Part shown: one piece after another, positions 54,111 through 63,740 of the stretch
How the letters are laid out: every line of letters starts with the position of its first letter
Position numbering within the stretch: position 1 is the first letter of the stretch
Assembly: GCF_002871945.2 (NCBI RefSeq)
Contig: NZ_CP126963.1
Location: forward strand, 1,178,001-1,242,000
DNA from: Gleimia hominis
GTDB taxonomy: Bacteria; Actinomycetota; Actinomycetes; Actinomycetales; Actinomycetaceae
Direction of reading: 5' to 3'
DNA length: 64,000 bases
Position numbers and translations under genes: made by a program
The notes under the pieces: generated by a model
Databases searched by the model: none
The model's input: the letters and a program-made list of their open reading frames with translations, nothing else
What the model was told of the DNA's origin: nothing

Positions 54111-57100
54111 GTGAGTACTTTTGAATGCAACGCTGCAGATCAACGGTTTGACGACGCCCTCTTCGCCCCGCAGGGTGGGCGGGTGTGCCCACCGCGGTCG
54201 TATCCGCCCGCACACGCGAGCCAATCCCTCAACGGGGTGTGGAACTTTAAGCTTCACAAAACGGATCCCACGCCAACTAACTTCGCGGCGGATTCAAAAG
54301 TGAGCGTGCCCGCGCCTGAGCAGGCCGCGGACGCCCGCCCAATGCCGGTGCCGGGGCACTGGGTGCTGCCACCCGGCACTTTTGGCACGCCGCAGTACAC
54401 GAACGTGAACTTCCCGTTCCCCGTGCTGCCGCCCCTACCGCCCGACGAGAATCCAACGGCAGATTACTGGACGACGTTCACCCCCACCGGTTCTTTACCG
54501 GGCGACGCCGCGCAAACAGATGAAGAACACCGCGTCCTCCCAGAAGACCAGGGTGGAACGCGGCAGGTGCGGTTGCGTTTCGACGGGGTTGAATCCATGC
54601 TGCACGCGTGGCTGAACGGTACCTACTTAGGGTTTTCCACCGGTTCGCGGCTCGCGGTTGAGTTCGACATTTCCGACCTGATCAAGCCCGGTACTAATCT
54701 TCTGCAAGTGCGGGTACAGCAGTTTTCCCGCGGTTCTTACCTGGAGGATCAAGACCAGTGGTGGCTACCGGGAATCTTCCGGGACGTGTCGGTGCAGTAC
54801 GTAGATGCCATTGAGGACGTGTGGGTAAACACCGATTACACCGACGGTCAGGGGCGTATCCGCCTGCGCGTGCGCACGGACGCGAACGACGCTGCTGCGC
54901 GCGTGAACGACACGGCACTCGCGGTGTCGTGGCGGCGCGACGGCAAGTGGTTGGATTCCAACTGGGTCAGCATTGGCGCAGTGCAGCCATGGGAAGCGGA
55001 CCAGCCGGTGCTCTACCCTTGCTTCGTTACGGTCGGTACGCAAACCTGCGAGCTACCGGTCGGGTTCCGCCGCGTGAACATCGACCATGGGGTGTTGAAA
55101 GCAAACGGTCACCCGTTGAAACTCGTGGGGGTGAACCGCCACGAAGTGCGTTCCACCGCCGGGCGGGTGTTCGACGAAGCCTTTGCCCGCCGCGACCTGC
55201 AAGCTATGAAAGCGCTGGGAATTAACGCTATCCGCACTTCCCACTACCCGCCGCACCCACGGTTTTTAGACCTGTGTGACGAACTGGGTTTTTGGGTGAT
55301 GCTCGAATGCGACGTGGAAACCCACGGGTTTGAAGGCTCCGACGGGTCGTGGCGGCAAAACCCCTCAGATGACCCGCAGTGGCGCGCCGCGTTCCTAAAC
55401 CGAATCGAACGCACGTTTGAGCGCGATAAGAACCACCCCTCAATATTCTGCTGGTCCCTGGGTAACGAATCCGGTACCGGCCAGAACCTGCGGGCAATGA
55501 GTCAGTGGTTACGCCACCGGGATCCGCACTGCCTCATCCATTATGAAGGTGACTACGGGCTGCGGTACTCGGACTTTTATTCGCGTATGTACGCGACTGT
55601 GGAAGAGGTGGAGGCGGCTTTGGACATCTCCCACGGTGCCCCCATTGCGGTGCCGAACCACCCGGCGGCACGCATAACGGATACGGATGTGCAGCGCGTG
55701 CACGCCAGCCCAGTACTTTTGTGCGAATACTTGCATGCCATGGGCACCGGGCCGGGCGGGGCAATCGACTACCGCAAGTTCTTTAACCGCCCCCGGTTCG
55801 CCGGTGGGTTCGTGTGGGAGTGGCGCGACCACACGCTACTTGCCGACGGTAAATGGTGTTACGGCGGGGACTTTGACGAGGCGGTTCACGACGGCAACTT
55901 TGTGTGCGACGGCCTGGTTGATTTAGAGACGATTCCCGATTCTGGGGCGCTGAACTGGGCGAACCTGTATGCGCCATTTACCCTAGAAGAAACTGATGGG
56001 CGCTGGCAGGTGCGTAACAACTGGTGCCGCCGTTCCCTTTCCGAACTGTACATTCGTTGGAATACGCTGCCGGGCACACCGCAGCAAACAGGGAAGGTGC
56101 CTTTGCCGGAGGTTGCGGTAGGGCAAACCGTCCCCTTAGATTTCGTGCAAGAACTAGATTTGCCTGAGGGCGCTCGGTTGCGCGTTGCCATAATGGATAC
56201 GCGCCTGCCGGGGCTAGGCACGTACGCGGGGCCGCAGGTGGAGCCAGTGGCCGGTTACCGGCCCGCGCCAGTGGGGTATTGCGACAGCGACGGAGACCGC
56301 ACGGTCACGTTCACGCAATCCTCAAGCCGGCCCTCCCCCGTTGATACCGAGCCGGCTGCGACGTCGCCGGGCGGGTTTAGTGTAGATGAACGCGGCCTCC
56401 TCAAGCGGGTAGGAAACGTGGAACTACCCGGGTTGAGCCTGGCTGTTTGGCGGGCACCAACGGATAACGACCGGGGACATGGGCCCAGTGACTACTGGGG
56501 ATTGCGTGAACCGGGCCAGTTGGGCGGCGGGTTGAACCAGGCGGGCCCGTCTAACGCAGACCGCTGGCAGGCAGCGCGGCTGCACCAGATAACCCGCAAG
56601 TTCCTGGAGCTCACAAAGGAAGACGACGCAGTGGTGGTGCGCGAATACTGGGCTCCCCCAGCAACCGACTTTGGGGCCTACGCCATGGTCCGTTACGAGC
56701 CGGCGCAAAACGGCGTGCGCGTCACCTACCGGTTCAACCCCGTTGGCCCGTGGCCCGCAGCGATCAGCCGGCTGGGCGTTTACACCTGGCTGCCGGACAC
56801 CGACTGGCAGGTGCGGTGGCAGGGCGCCGGGCCGGGCGTTAACTACCCCGACCTTGCGCACGCAAACTGGCAGGGCGTATTCACCGCGCCGGTGAGCCAG
56901 ATGGTGGAGCGACACGTCAGACCTCAAGAAGCGGGCAATAGGGGGCCATTTACGTGGCTGAAGTTAACCCGCTCACGAGGAGCGAACGCGGCCGATACCA
57001 CTGCGGGTGGTGAGGCGGTTGCTTCAACCAGCCAGAATGCGGGGCTAGCGGTTAGGGCGCAAGACATGTCGTTTTCCGTGTCGCCGCACTCTGCGCGCAC

Positions 57101-57284
57101 GCTCGATGAGTGTACGCACTGGGACCAGCTCCCCCAGTCGGAGCGGACATACTTGTGGATCGACGCGGCCCAGCATGGGATTGGCACGCGTTCTTGCGGC
57201 CCGGATACGCGCCCGCAGTACGCCCTGCGGCCCGTCGCAACGGAGTTCAGTTTCACGCTCAGCGCGCTCAGCACAGTCGAATAA
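54111..57284 (+). CDS. lacZ: Beta-galactosidase, GH2 (LacZ type)
   Basis: 1057 residues, close to the E. coli enzyme (1024), with no signal peptide, so cytoplasmic. Jelly-roll sugar-binding domain about residues 40-220 (LNGTYLGFSTGSRLAVEFDI), immunoglobulin-like domain, then the TIM barrel with NRHEVRSTAGR, IRTSHYPPHPRFLDLCDELG, WSLGNESGTGQN and LLCEYLHAMG. Glu453 (NES) is the acid/base and Glu539 (CEY) the nucleophile by family knowledge. The C-terminal beta-domain starts around residue 770 (WRAPTDNDRGH). Start GTG at 54111; the Shine-Dalgarno is weak. It hydrolyses lactose or other galactosides brought in by the divergent importer. Confidence 0.95.
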   Translation: MSTFECNAADQRFDDALFAPQGGRVCPPRSYPPAHASQSLNGVWNFKLHKTDPTPTNFAADSKVSVPAPEQAADARPMPVPGHWVLPPGTFGTPQYTNVNFPFPVLPPLPPDENPTADYWTTFTPTGSLPGDAAQTDEEHRVLPEDQGGTRQVRLRFDGVESMLHAWLNGTYLGFSTGSRLAVEFDISDLIKPGTNLLQVRVQQFSRGSYLEDQDQWWLPGIFRDVSVQYVDAIEDVWVNTDYTDGQGRIRLRVRTDANDAAARVNDTALAVSWRRDGKWLDSNWVSIGAVQPWEADQPVLYPCFVTVGTQTCELPVGFRRVNIDHGVLKANGHPLKLVGVNRHEVRSTAGRVFDEAFARRDLQAMKALGINAIRTSHYPPHPRFLDLCDELGFWVMLECDVETHGFEGSDGSWRQNPSDDPQWRAAFLNRIERTFERDKNHPSIFCWSLGNESGTGQNLRAMSQWLRHRDPHCLIHYEGDYGLRYSDFYSRMYATVEEVEAALDISHGAPIAVPNHPAARITDTDVQRVHASPVLLCEYLHAMGTGPGGAIDYRKFFNRPRFAGGFVWEWRDHTLLADGKWCYGGDFDEAVHDGNFVCDGLVDLETIPDSGALNWANLYAPFTLEETDGRWQVRNNWCRRSLSELYIRWNTLPGTPQQTGKVPLPEVAVGQTVPLDFVQELDLPEGARLRVAIMDTRLPGLGTYAGPQVEPVAGYRPAPVGYCDSDGDRTVTFTQSSSRPSPVDTEPAATSPGGFSVDERGLLKRVGNVELPGLSLAVWRAPTDNDRGHGPSDYWGLREPGQLGGGLNQAGPSNADRWQAARLHQITRKFLELTKEDDAVVVREYWAPPATDFGAYAMVRYEPAQNGVRVTYRFNPVGPWPAAISRLGVYTWLPDTDWQVRWQGAGPGVNYPDLAHANWQGVFTAPVSQMVERHVRPQEAGNRGPFTWLKLTRSRGANAADTTAGGEAVASTSQNAGLAVRAQDMSFSVSPHSARTLDECTHWDQLPQSERTYLWIDAAQHGIGTRSCGPDTRPQYALRPVATEFSFTLSALSTVE

Positions 57285-57309
57285 GCTCCGGCCGGGCGGG
57301 CTTTGGCTA

Positions 57310-58140
57310 CTAAATGAATGGGTTCCAGAACCGCCCGTGGTTTACGAACCACAGGGCGATCGTGCCGGCCAGCAGCAGCGCGGAGAAGCCGATTAGCAGC
57401 CAATCGGGGAATCGCAGTTGCCTGCGGGCATACCAGGTACGGCGCTTTTCCCGGCCGAATCCGCGCAGTTCCATCGCGGACGCAACGGATTCAATGCGGT
57501 CTAGGGAACTGAGCAGTAGAGGCATGAGGATTGACACGAGGTTGCGCACGCGCTTCCTCAAAGGCGCGTCAGAGGACGTGTCCATGCCGCGGGCCTGCTG
57601 TGCTTTAGAAATGGTGTTGAAGTCTCTTTGCACGTCGGGAATATAGCGCATCGATAAGGACACGGCGTATGCAAACCGGTACGGCACGCCAACGGAGTTC
57701 AAGGACGACGCGAACTCGGGTGGCCGGGTGGTGGTGATGAACAGCAGCACGCTGGGCAGCACCGCGAAGTACTTCAGGGCTACCGCTGCTTCGTAAAAGA
57801 TCTGCTCCCACGTGAGCGACCACCGTCCGGGCCCATCCCAAATCGCGTGGCGCGTGCCGAACAGTTCCACCCCATACTCTGGGGCGAACACGTAGATCAG
57901 CACGATGTTCAGCAGCATGAACCCAGTGATAATGCCAAGCACCAGCTTTAGGTCCGCTAGTTTTATGCGCGACAGCGCCCACGCCACTAAGTTGATAGCG
58001 GCTAGGGTGGCGAGCAGGCGAACGTCGAAAGTGATCATCGCAGCCACCACCAGGGCCGCCACGAAAACTAGTTTGGATGTCCCGGCTAAGCGGTGCAGCA
58101 GCCCCGGCCGGTTCACGTATCCCAGGATTGGTGTGCTCAC
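57310..58140 (-). CDS. ecfT: ECF transporter transmembrane component (EcfT)
   Basis: 276 residues, with four or five membrane helices and the coupling helices. Both conserved Ala-Arg-Gly-type motifs that dock on the ATPases are present: SKAQQARGMDTSS and ASAMELRGFGREKR. The GTG start overlaps the stop of the fused ATPase gene (GTGA). It belongs with the upstream A-A ATPase and S component in one dedicated ECF importer. Convergent with lacZ, with 25 bp between them. Confidence 0.9.
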   Translation of the reverse strand: MSTPILGYVNRPGLLHRLAGTSKLVFVAALVVAAMITFDVRLLATLAAINLVAWALSRIKLADLKLVLGIITGFMLLNIVLIYVFAPEYGVELFGTRHAIWDGPGRWSLTWEQIFYEAAVALKYFAVLPSVLLFITTTRPPEFASSLNSVGVPYRFAYAVSLSMRYIPDVQRDFNTISKAQQARGMDTSSDAPLRKRVRNLVSILMPLLLSSLDRIESVASAMELRGFGREKRRTWYARRQLRFPDWLLIGFSALLLAGTIALWFVNHGRFWNPFI

Positions 58141-59888
58141 GCGTGCACCCCCCGTTTCTGCCGGTCCACTTCGATGAATCGCCGCACCAGTTGCGATGGA
58201 TCCGCAACCGCGCAGGTTTTCGCTAGTTCGTACAGGCCCGTAGTCACCAGGTCCGCTCGCTTGGTGATGTTTTCGTCGGTTAATACTTTTGAGGGGTGGT
58301 CGTCGGCAATGATCGCGCCGTCACTCACCACGAGTACCCGGTCGGTGTACTCCACCGCGAGGTGCATGTCGTGGGTAATGAGGATAACCGTGGTTCCCTG
58401 CTGGTTCACGCGAGCGAGGAAGTCCATAAACTCGGTGTAGTGCGCGAAGTCTTGTCCGGCGGTGGGTTCGTCAAGGATCAGCACGGAGGGTTCCATCGCG
58501 AGAATCGCGGCGATGGTGACGCGTTTTTTCTGCCCGTGGCTCAGCGCCGAGATTGGCCAGGACCGGTACGGCCACAAACCACACGTCTTGAGGGCGTTTT
58601 CGACTCGCCGGTGCGCGTCACTACCGGTGATCCCTCGGGCTTTTAATCCCAGTTGCACTTCGTCGCGAATCATGGGGCACGACAGCATCTGCCCGGGTTC
58701 TTGCAAGACGAAGCCCACGTGTTGCCCGCGTTTTGTAAGCGACCAGTTGGACGCGTCCTCACCATTAATCGAAACGGTCCCCCCGGCGAGGGGAATGAAT
58801 CCGCACACGACGCGGGCGAGCGTGGATTTACCCGCCCCGTTTGAACCCACAATCCCCACCATCGCCCCGTGGGGAATGTCGACGGAAACGTCTTCCAAAG
58901 CTACTACGTCAGCCTGCTCCCCACTGCGTTCGTAAGTAGCGTGCACCTGCTTCAAGCGCAGCGCCGGAGTTTGCGTCGCAGCAGTTTCACAGCGAGTTTG
59001 GTTGCCATCGTTTACCCACTGTCGCACCGCTTGTTTTTGCGTTTTAGTGAGGTTCATGCGGCGCACGTTCGCGGGGTGGGCAGCGGCGTCCACGTCCACC
59101 CCCGCGTACCGCAGCGCAGTCACGTGCAAGGGCGGGCGAATCCCATGTTCTTCGAGTAAACCGGATGCCACCAGTTGGTCGGGAGTAGTGTCCGCCACGA
59201 TCTGCCCATTGTCCATGAGGATCAGGCGGTCCACATCGCGGTGCAGCACGTCTTCAATGCGGTGCTCCACAATAACTATGGTGCGTCCACCTTGGTTGTG
59301 TAGGCGGTCGATCAGTTCAATGGTTTGCCGCCCAGACGCTGGGTCCAGCATCGCGAGTGGTTCATCGAACAGGAGGATGTCCACGTCATCCACGAGCACA
59401 CCGGCCATGGCGACGCGTTGTTTTTGCCCGCCAGATAAATCCTGAGGGGACGCGTCCAGGTACGGTTCCATGTCCACTGTCCGCGCGGCGTGCTGTACGC
59501 GCGGGGGCATGTCCGCGTGAGGCACCGCCTGGTTCTCCAGTGAGAACGCGATATCTTCCGCGACCGTCAAGGACACGAACTGGTTTGAGCTGTCTTGCAG
59601 TACGGTACCCACGTGGGTTGCTACCTGCACCAGACTTGCCCGGTTCGGGTCCATGCCCGCCACTTGGATCTGGCCCGTGTGTTTACCTTTGTAGTGGTGT
59701 GGGATTAGCCCGTTGAGGGCGTGTAGCAGTGTGGATTTACCGCATCCAGATGGGCCGACGATCGCGATTTTTTCGCCCGCGTTAACCCGCAGGTTTATGT
59801 CGTTGAGGGTCGGTGTTGACTGTTCGCGGTAGGTGAATGAATAGTTTTCGAGCTCGATTATTGGTTCGTGTGCTCGCTTGGTCGCCAT
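58137..59888 (-). CDS. ECF transporter fused ATPase (EcfA-EcfA')
   Basis: 583 residues with two complete ABC ATPase domains in one chain. Domain 1: GPSGCGKSTLLHALNGL, LSGGQKQRVAMAG, ILLFDEPLAMLD. Domain 2: GSNGAGKSTLARVVCGF, LSHGQKKRVTIAA, VLILDEPTAGQD. Each has the ECF-type Q-loop. The two are joined by a linker (about residues 265-320). Fused ECF ATPases are known (YkoD type). It drives uptake with EcfT and the S protein encoded next to it. Confidence 0.92.
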   Translation of the reverse strand: MATKRAHEPIIELENYSFTYREQSTPTLNDINLRVNAGEKIAIVGPSGCGKSTLLHALNGLIPHHYKGKHTGQIQVAGMDPNRASLVQVATHVGTVLQDSSNQFVSLTVAEDIAFSLENQAVPHADMPPRVQHAARTVDMEPYLDASPQDLSGGQKQRVAMAGVLVDDVDILLFDEPLAMLDPASGRQTIELIDRLHNQGGRTIVIVEHRIEDVLHRDVDRLILMDNGQIVADTTPDQLVASGLLEEHGIRPPLHVTALRYAGVDVDAAAHPANVRRMNLTKTQKQAVRQWVNDGNQTRCETAATQTPALRLKQVHATYERSGEQADVVALEDVSVDIPHGAMVGIVGSNGAGKSTLARVVCGFIPLAGGTVSINGEDASNWSLTKRGQHVGFVLQEPGQMLSCPMIRDEVQLGLKARGITGSDAHRRVENALKTCGLWPYRSWPISALSHGQKKRVTIAAILAMEPSVLILDEPTAGQDFAHYTEFMDFLARVNQQGTTVILITHDMHLAVEYTDRVLVVSDGAIIADDHPSKVLTDENITKRADLVTTGLYELAKTCAVADPSQLVRRFIEVDRQKRGVHA

Positions 59889-59927
59889 TTATTCCTCTAG
59901 CTCGTTAACTTTCGCGCAGCCCCGTGG

Positions 59928-60479
59928 TTAATCCTCTAGTTTGAGCGATCCGCTCTTGGTGCGGGTGCGGGCGTACACGATGAGGATTAGTGAACCTATC
60001 ACGCAGGTGGTGATGGAGTTTGACACGAACGCGAGCGCGCCTTGGGTGAATACTTTACTGGCTGGTTCCGAGTAGATGAGGATGTCTCCAAGTGGGGCAA
60101 CCAGGATCCACGCGAGAGCGTGTGCGATCACTACCGACACGTTGAACCTCACCAGGGTTTTCTTCCCAAGCTCTCCCTCCCGCACTTTGTTGTGCAGCAT
60201 CGCGGCACCTACAATCAAGCCGAATACTACTGACGCGATCTCCCACGACGCCCAGATTCCGTAGCCGGTGGCGTCTATTAGCACGTGCCCGATAGCGCCG
60301 ATTGCGAGGCCAGAAACGGGGCCGTAGAGCGTGGCGAACAGTGCCAGCACTGCGTATTGAATGTTGATGGACGTGTTGGGAATTGGGGCGGGGATTATGA
60401 GGAACCGGCCGAGTACGAAGAAGATGGCCGCTCCAATCCCGATTGCAACCACCTGGGTGATGGGCGATACCTTATTCAT
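59928..60479 (-). CDS. ECF transporter substrate-binding (S) component, UPF0397-like
   Basis: 183 residues with about six membrane helices. IGIGAAIFFVLGRFLIIPAP, IPNTSINIQYAVLALFATLY and GPVSGLAIGAIGHVLIDATG, followed by YGIWASWEIASVVFGLIVG, are characteristic of the UPF0397 group of S components. Vitamin-type ligands have been proposed for such proteins, but here the ligand is not known. The gene is placed between the SAM hydroxide adenosyltransferase gene and the ATPase gene on one transcript, so a nucleoside or SAM-derived compound is possible. Confidence 0.85.
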   Translation of the reverse strand: MNKVSPITQVVAIGIGAAIFFVLGRFLIIPAPIPNTSINIQYAVLALFATLYGPVSGLAIGAIGHVLIDATGYGIWASWEIASVVFGLIVGAAMLHNKVREGELGKKTLVRFNVSVVIAHALAWILVAPLGDILIYSEPASKVFTQGALAFVSNSITTCVIGSLILIVYARTRTKSGSLKLED

Positions 60480-60533
60480 CGGTTTCCTTTCGAGGTTTCA
60501 TCTGGGGTGTCTTATCTGGGAAATAACTCGCTG

Positions 60534-61418
60534 TTATTTAACGTGTGTGAGGGAAACGTGCCAGGCGCTACCGGTGTCGATATTGAACGCCCGCGCGTAC
60601 GAACCGCGGTTGATAGCTGCGGCCATGCGGTCTAGGGAGTTGACGTAGATTAGCGACTCCCCTACTTCTACGGCTGCGAAGCTGGGGGCGTAGATCATTT
60701 GGTTCGAGTGCATAACCCGGCCTTGGTGCATTACGCGCAGTTGGAACCGTTCGCCGAACTCGGGGTTGATTTCGTTGAACAAGGTGCGGGGAATCGACGT
60801 CCACAAAGACCCGTAGCGCACGTCGAGCGCGTCGATATTACCGTAAACCGTGTCGCCGTCGCGGTAGGGTTTGTCCCACGGTAACCGCACCATGTCCTCG
60901 ACGTTTAACTCCCGCCCCACCTGCTCGTAGTTGATGATGCCGGCAGCTAGGCGGGCTCCGGTGTAAGCGTATATGTCGCGCCCGTGGAACGTGTACGAGG
61001 CTTCGGAGCCTTTGCGGCGGTTACTGTGCTCATCGATTTCGCGTAGTTGCTCTACCCCAAAGATGGCGTCCACGTGCGTGAGGGTACCGTTGTCTGGAGT
61101 CACTACGTAGTGACCTGTTTTGGTGCGCGCCACGACGGAGAGGCGATCCGACCCCACTCCCGGGTCAACCACAGACACGAATACGGTGCCTTCTGGCCAA
61201 TAATCTATGGCTTGAGCGAGCCGGTAAGACCCTTCCCAAATGTCGTACGGGGGAATGTTATGCGTGAGGTCAAAGATCCGTAAATCTGGTTTTGTGTCTA
61301 TAGCAACGCCGTACATCGCTGCTACAGCTCCGTCGTCTAATCCAAAATCTGATTGTAAAACTAATGAGTGCACGCCTCTAGTATTGCAACTCCAATCTGA
61401 ATTTAGATTTTGCGTCAT
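60534..61418 (-). CDS. SAM hydroxide adenosyltransferase (DUF62, chlorinase/fluorinase family)
   Basis: 294 residues. Members without the halide loop hydrolyse S-adenosylmethionine to adenosine and methionine. VLQSDFGLDDGAVAAMYGVA holds the N-terminal catalytic Asp, VFVSVVDPGVGSDR the family signature, and YTFHGRDIYAYTGARLAAG the HGRD segment; Arg in HSNRRKGS is a candidate for the third residue of the Asp-Arg-His water-activating set. The start could be the ATG at 61418 or a GTG 15 codons later (VHSLVLQSDFG). It is the first gene of the unit leading into the ECF importer, 54 bp before the S component. Confidence 0.87.
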   Translation of the reverse strand: MTQNLNSDWSCNTRGVHSLVLQSDFGLDDGAVAAMYGVAIDTKPDLRIFDLTHNIPPYDIWEGSYRLAQAIDYWPEGTVFVSVVDPGVGSDRLSVVARTKTGHYVVTPDNGTLTHVDAIFGVEQLREIDEHSNRRKGSEASYTFHGRDIYAYTGARLAAGIINYEQVGRELNVEDMVRLPWDKPYRDGDTVYGNIDALDVRYGSLWTSIPRTLFNEINPEFGERFQLRVMHQGRVMHSNQMIYAPSFAAVEVGESLIYVNSLDRMAAAINRGSYARAFNIDTGSAWHVSLTHVK

Positions 61419-61477
61419 CTATTGAGACAGTAATCCCCCATTTGTATAGTTTTCGTCAGTTGGGCACCTGAGGTATG

Positions 61478-62839
61478 TCACCCTCCGTGGTAGAGGTTAG
61501 CCCGCACCCGCACCATCGCCCCTTCCGGGATGGATTGCTTACCCCTGTAGGGCATAGAGAAAACGTGCGCGGGATGGTTGATTTCACTCACTGCGTTCCC
61601 CTCGGCATCTTGTAGGCCTGAGGAAGGCACGCGCATAACCACCGGAGCTGTGCCCGGGAAAAGGATTTCAATCTCTTTACCCGGAACTAGTTTGTTCTTT
61701 GCGTGTAGGTAAAGACGTTGGGCCTGCGCGTCAAACTTGGTGACGATTCCGGCCAGCAACCACGTATTAATGTAACCTCCCCGTTTCACGTCTTCACTCG
61801 CCGGGTTGTCCGGATAGTAAAACCCCGTCGAATAGGTCCGGTGCGTCACTTTGTTGGGTTCCTGGGCGAGCCATTGGGAGAACTTAACCGGAGTCGCTGG
61901 GCGCGCTCCTGTTTGTGGTTTGTGCACTTGGTCGTGAAAGGGCTGCAGTTGCTCTCCGCCCTCGGTTTCGAACCCGCGTTGCCACATATATTCGTTCACT
62001 GCGGTTTTGTATGCGTTCGTCATTGCCGCAACGTAATAGGCACTTTTCGCGCGGCCTTCAATCTTGAGGGACGTGACCCCGGCATCCAAAATGTCATCCA
62101 CGTGCTCAATGGTGTTCATGTCATTGGAGTTAAACAGGAACGTCCCCTGGTCTGTGATCTCCACGGGGATGAACTCCCCGGGTTTGCGTTCTTCCACCAC
62201 GTGGTACTTGTATCGGCAAGACTGGGCGCAGTCCCCGTGGTTGGCGTCCCGCCCCGTGGTGTGCTGGGAGATCAAGCAGCGGCCAGAAAACGCCATGCAC
62301 ATAGAGCCGTGAACGAACGCTTCCACTTCTAAATCCGGTGGGGTGTGTGCCCGCAGTTCCCGGATCGCGTCCAAGCTCAGCTCCCGCGCCAGAACCACGC
62401 GGCTGGCACCTAGTTGCGCCAGAGCGTTCGCCGCCTGGTAGTTAGTGACGCCCGCCTGGGTGGAGATGTGAATCTGCGTGTTCGGAGCGACTTCCCGGGC
62501 CGCCATGAGCACCCCAATGTCCGTTACGATTAACGCATCCACCCCGATGTCGCCCAGCTGCCCCATGTACTCGTTCATGGACGCGACTTCTGCGGAACTG
62601 GGCAGAATATTGCAGGTTACGAACACGCGCCCACCCCGCGCGTGAGCGTATTGCACGGCTTCAGCCACGTCCTCAAGCGTGAAATTCTTAGGGGCACTGC
62701 GCATGCCGAACTGTCTGCCACCGAAGTAAACGGCGTCCGCTCCGAAGTCGAACGCGGTTTTTAAAGTCGCTAAATTACCGGCCGGGGCCAGCACTTCTGG
62801 GCGGGTACGGCGGTGGATACCGGGGAATCTTTCAGTCAC
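61478..62839 (-). CDS. Peptidase U32-family protein (TrhP/YegQ-like tRNA hydroxylation factor)
   Basis: 453 residues from the GTG at 62839, which lies in GTGA with the stop of the ABC ATPase gene; an upstream frame extends to 62950 but covers the ATPase gene. PEVLAPAGNLATLKTAFDFG, DAVYFGGRQFGMR, EAFVHGSMCMAFSGRCLISQ, GDCAQSCRYKYHV and SLKIEGRAKSAYYVAAMTN are U32 signatures including the conserved Cys residues. Members of this branch act in prephenate-dependent 5-hydroxyuridine formation in tRNA in E. coli. Proteolytic activity is doubtful. Coupling to an iron-type importer is unusual. Confidence 0.87.
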   Translation of the reverse strand: MTERFPGIHRRTRPEVLAPAGNLATLKTAFDFGADAVYFGGRQFGMRSAPKNFTLEDVAEAVQYAHARGGRVFVTCNILPSSAEVASMNEYMGQLGDIGVDALIVTDIGVLMAAREVAPNTQIHISTQAGVTNYQAANALAQLGASRVVLARELSLDAIRELRAHTPPDLEVEAFVHGSMCMAFSGRCLISQHTTGRDANHGDCAQSCRYKYHVVEERKPGEFIPVEITDQGTFLFNSNDMNTIEHVDDILDAGVTSLKIEGRAKSAYYVAAMTNAYKTAVNEYMWQRGFETEGGEQLQPFHDQVHKPQTGARPATPVKFSQWLAQEPNKVTHRTYSTGFYYPDNPASEDVKRGGYINTWLLAGIVTKFDAQAQRLYLHAKNKLVPGKEIEILFPGTAPVVMRVPSSGLQDAEGNAVSEINHPAHVFSMPYRGKQSIPEGAMVRVRANLYHGG

Positions 62840-63738
62840 GAACCATAGTGTAGCGAACCGGTACGTGGACGCTCCTTTTTTGGTAGCCGCTGCTTTTTTG
62901 GTAAGAACACGAGTTCGCCGCCCGGTAGTTGCTCCACGCGGATCGGCCAACCGTATGCTTCTTCTAAGGCGCGTGCGGTGAGCACGGTTTCGGGGTTCCC
63001 GAACGCCACGATTTTCCCGTTTTTCATGAGGGCTATTTTGGTGCAGTATGCCGCGGCAAGCTGAATGTCGTGCATAACCGCGATCACGGTCCGCCCCTCT
63101 TCTACCAGGTCGCAGCAGTTCGCCATTAGTCGCTCCTGATGCGCTACGTCCAGCGCGGCGGTGGGTTCGTCCAAGAAAATCAGTTTGGCTCGCTGCGCGA
63201 GCACGCGGGCGAACGTGACGCGCGCGGTTTCCCCACCCGACAGTTGTGTCACTTCCCGGTCTTTGAGGTGTTCCACGCCCGCCGTTCTAAGCGCGTCTTG
63301 CACTACCGCCCGCACCTCTTCTTTGGTTCCAGCCCACGGCGTGCAGCCCATCTGCACGATGTCTTGCACTAGGAAGGCGAATGGGAACGCGCTGGTTTGC
63401 GGCATCACAGCCCGGGTGCGCGCCAGTTCTTTCGGCGCATAGTCGCTCACTTCCCGGCCCCGTAGCAGCACCCGCCCACGTTGCACCGGCAAGTCCCCGC
63501 ACAGGGTTTTCAGCAGCGTCGTTTTGCCCGTCCCATTGGGGCCCAGCAACCCGATGAGTTCACCCTCATGCGCATAAAAATCCACGCTATCTAGCACCCG
63601 GTTAGATCCGTACGAAAACGACACCCTGTTCGCTTCCACGATTTTCACATTACTAACTGCTTCCATGTTTGCAACTGTTTCCATGTCACCAGCTGTTTCC
63701 ATGTCTACAGGCCTTCCCACGTTGCCAACCGTTTCCAC
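62836..63738 (-). CDS. FecE/HmuV-type ABC transporter ATPase for iron complex or haem import
   Basis: 300 residues. Walker A GLLGPNGTGKTTLLKTL, Q-loop VMPQTSAFPFAFLVQDIV, signature LSGGETARVTFARVLAQ, Walker B LIFLDEPTAALD, and H-loop VMHDIQLA define an importer ATPase of the iron-siderophore, haem or B12 class. The first 30 residues are a repeated Met-Glu-Thr tract and not part of the fold. GTG at 63738 follows the permease stop by two bases, but a GTG 31 codons later (VKIVEANRVSFSYG) would also give a full domain. The short C-terminal Lys/Pro-rich tail runs into the U32 gene by GTGA overlap. Confidence 0.9.
   Translation of the reverse strand: METVGNVGRPVDMETAGDMETVANMEAVSNVKIVEANRVSFSYGSNRVLDSVDFYAHEGELIGLLGPNGTGKTTLLKTLCGDLPVQRGRVLLRGREVSDYAPKELARTRAVMPQTSAFPFAFLVQDIVQMGCTPWAGTKEEVRAVVQDALRTAGVEHLKDREVTQLSGGETARVTFARVLAQRAKLIFLDEPTAALDVAHQERLMANCCDLVEEGRTVIAVMHDIQLAAAYCTKIALMKNGKIVAFGNPETVLTARALEEAYGWPIRVEQLPGGELVFLPKKQRLPKKERPRTGSLHYGS
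63662..63738. repeat. Short 18-bp coding repeat at the 5' end of the ATPase gene
   Basis: Minus-strand units of the type GACATGGAAACAGTTGCA recur about four times with changes, encoding Met/Val-Glu-Thr/Ala-Val/Ala-X-Asp/Asn. Each unit supplies a possible start codon. Confidence 0.75.
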
Positions 63739-63740
63739 TT

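Noticed and set aside
60480..60533. Riboswitch ahead of the ECF S component
   Set aside because: Only 54 bp are available and no conserved purine, SAM or vitamin aptamer core was recognised.
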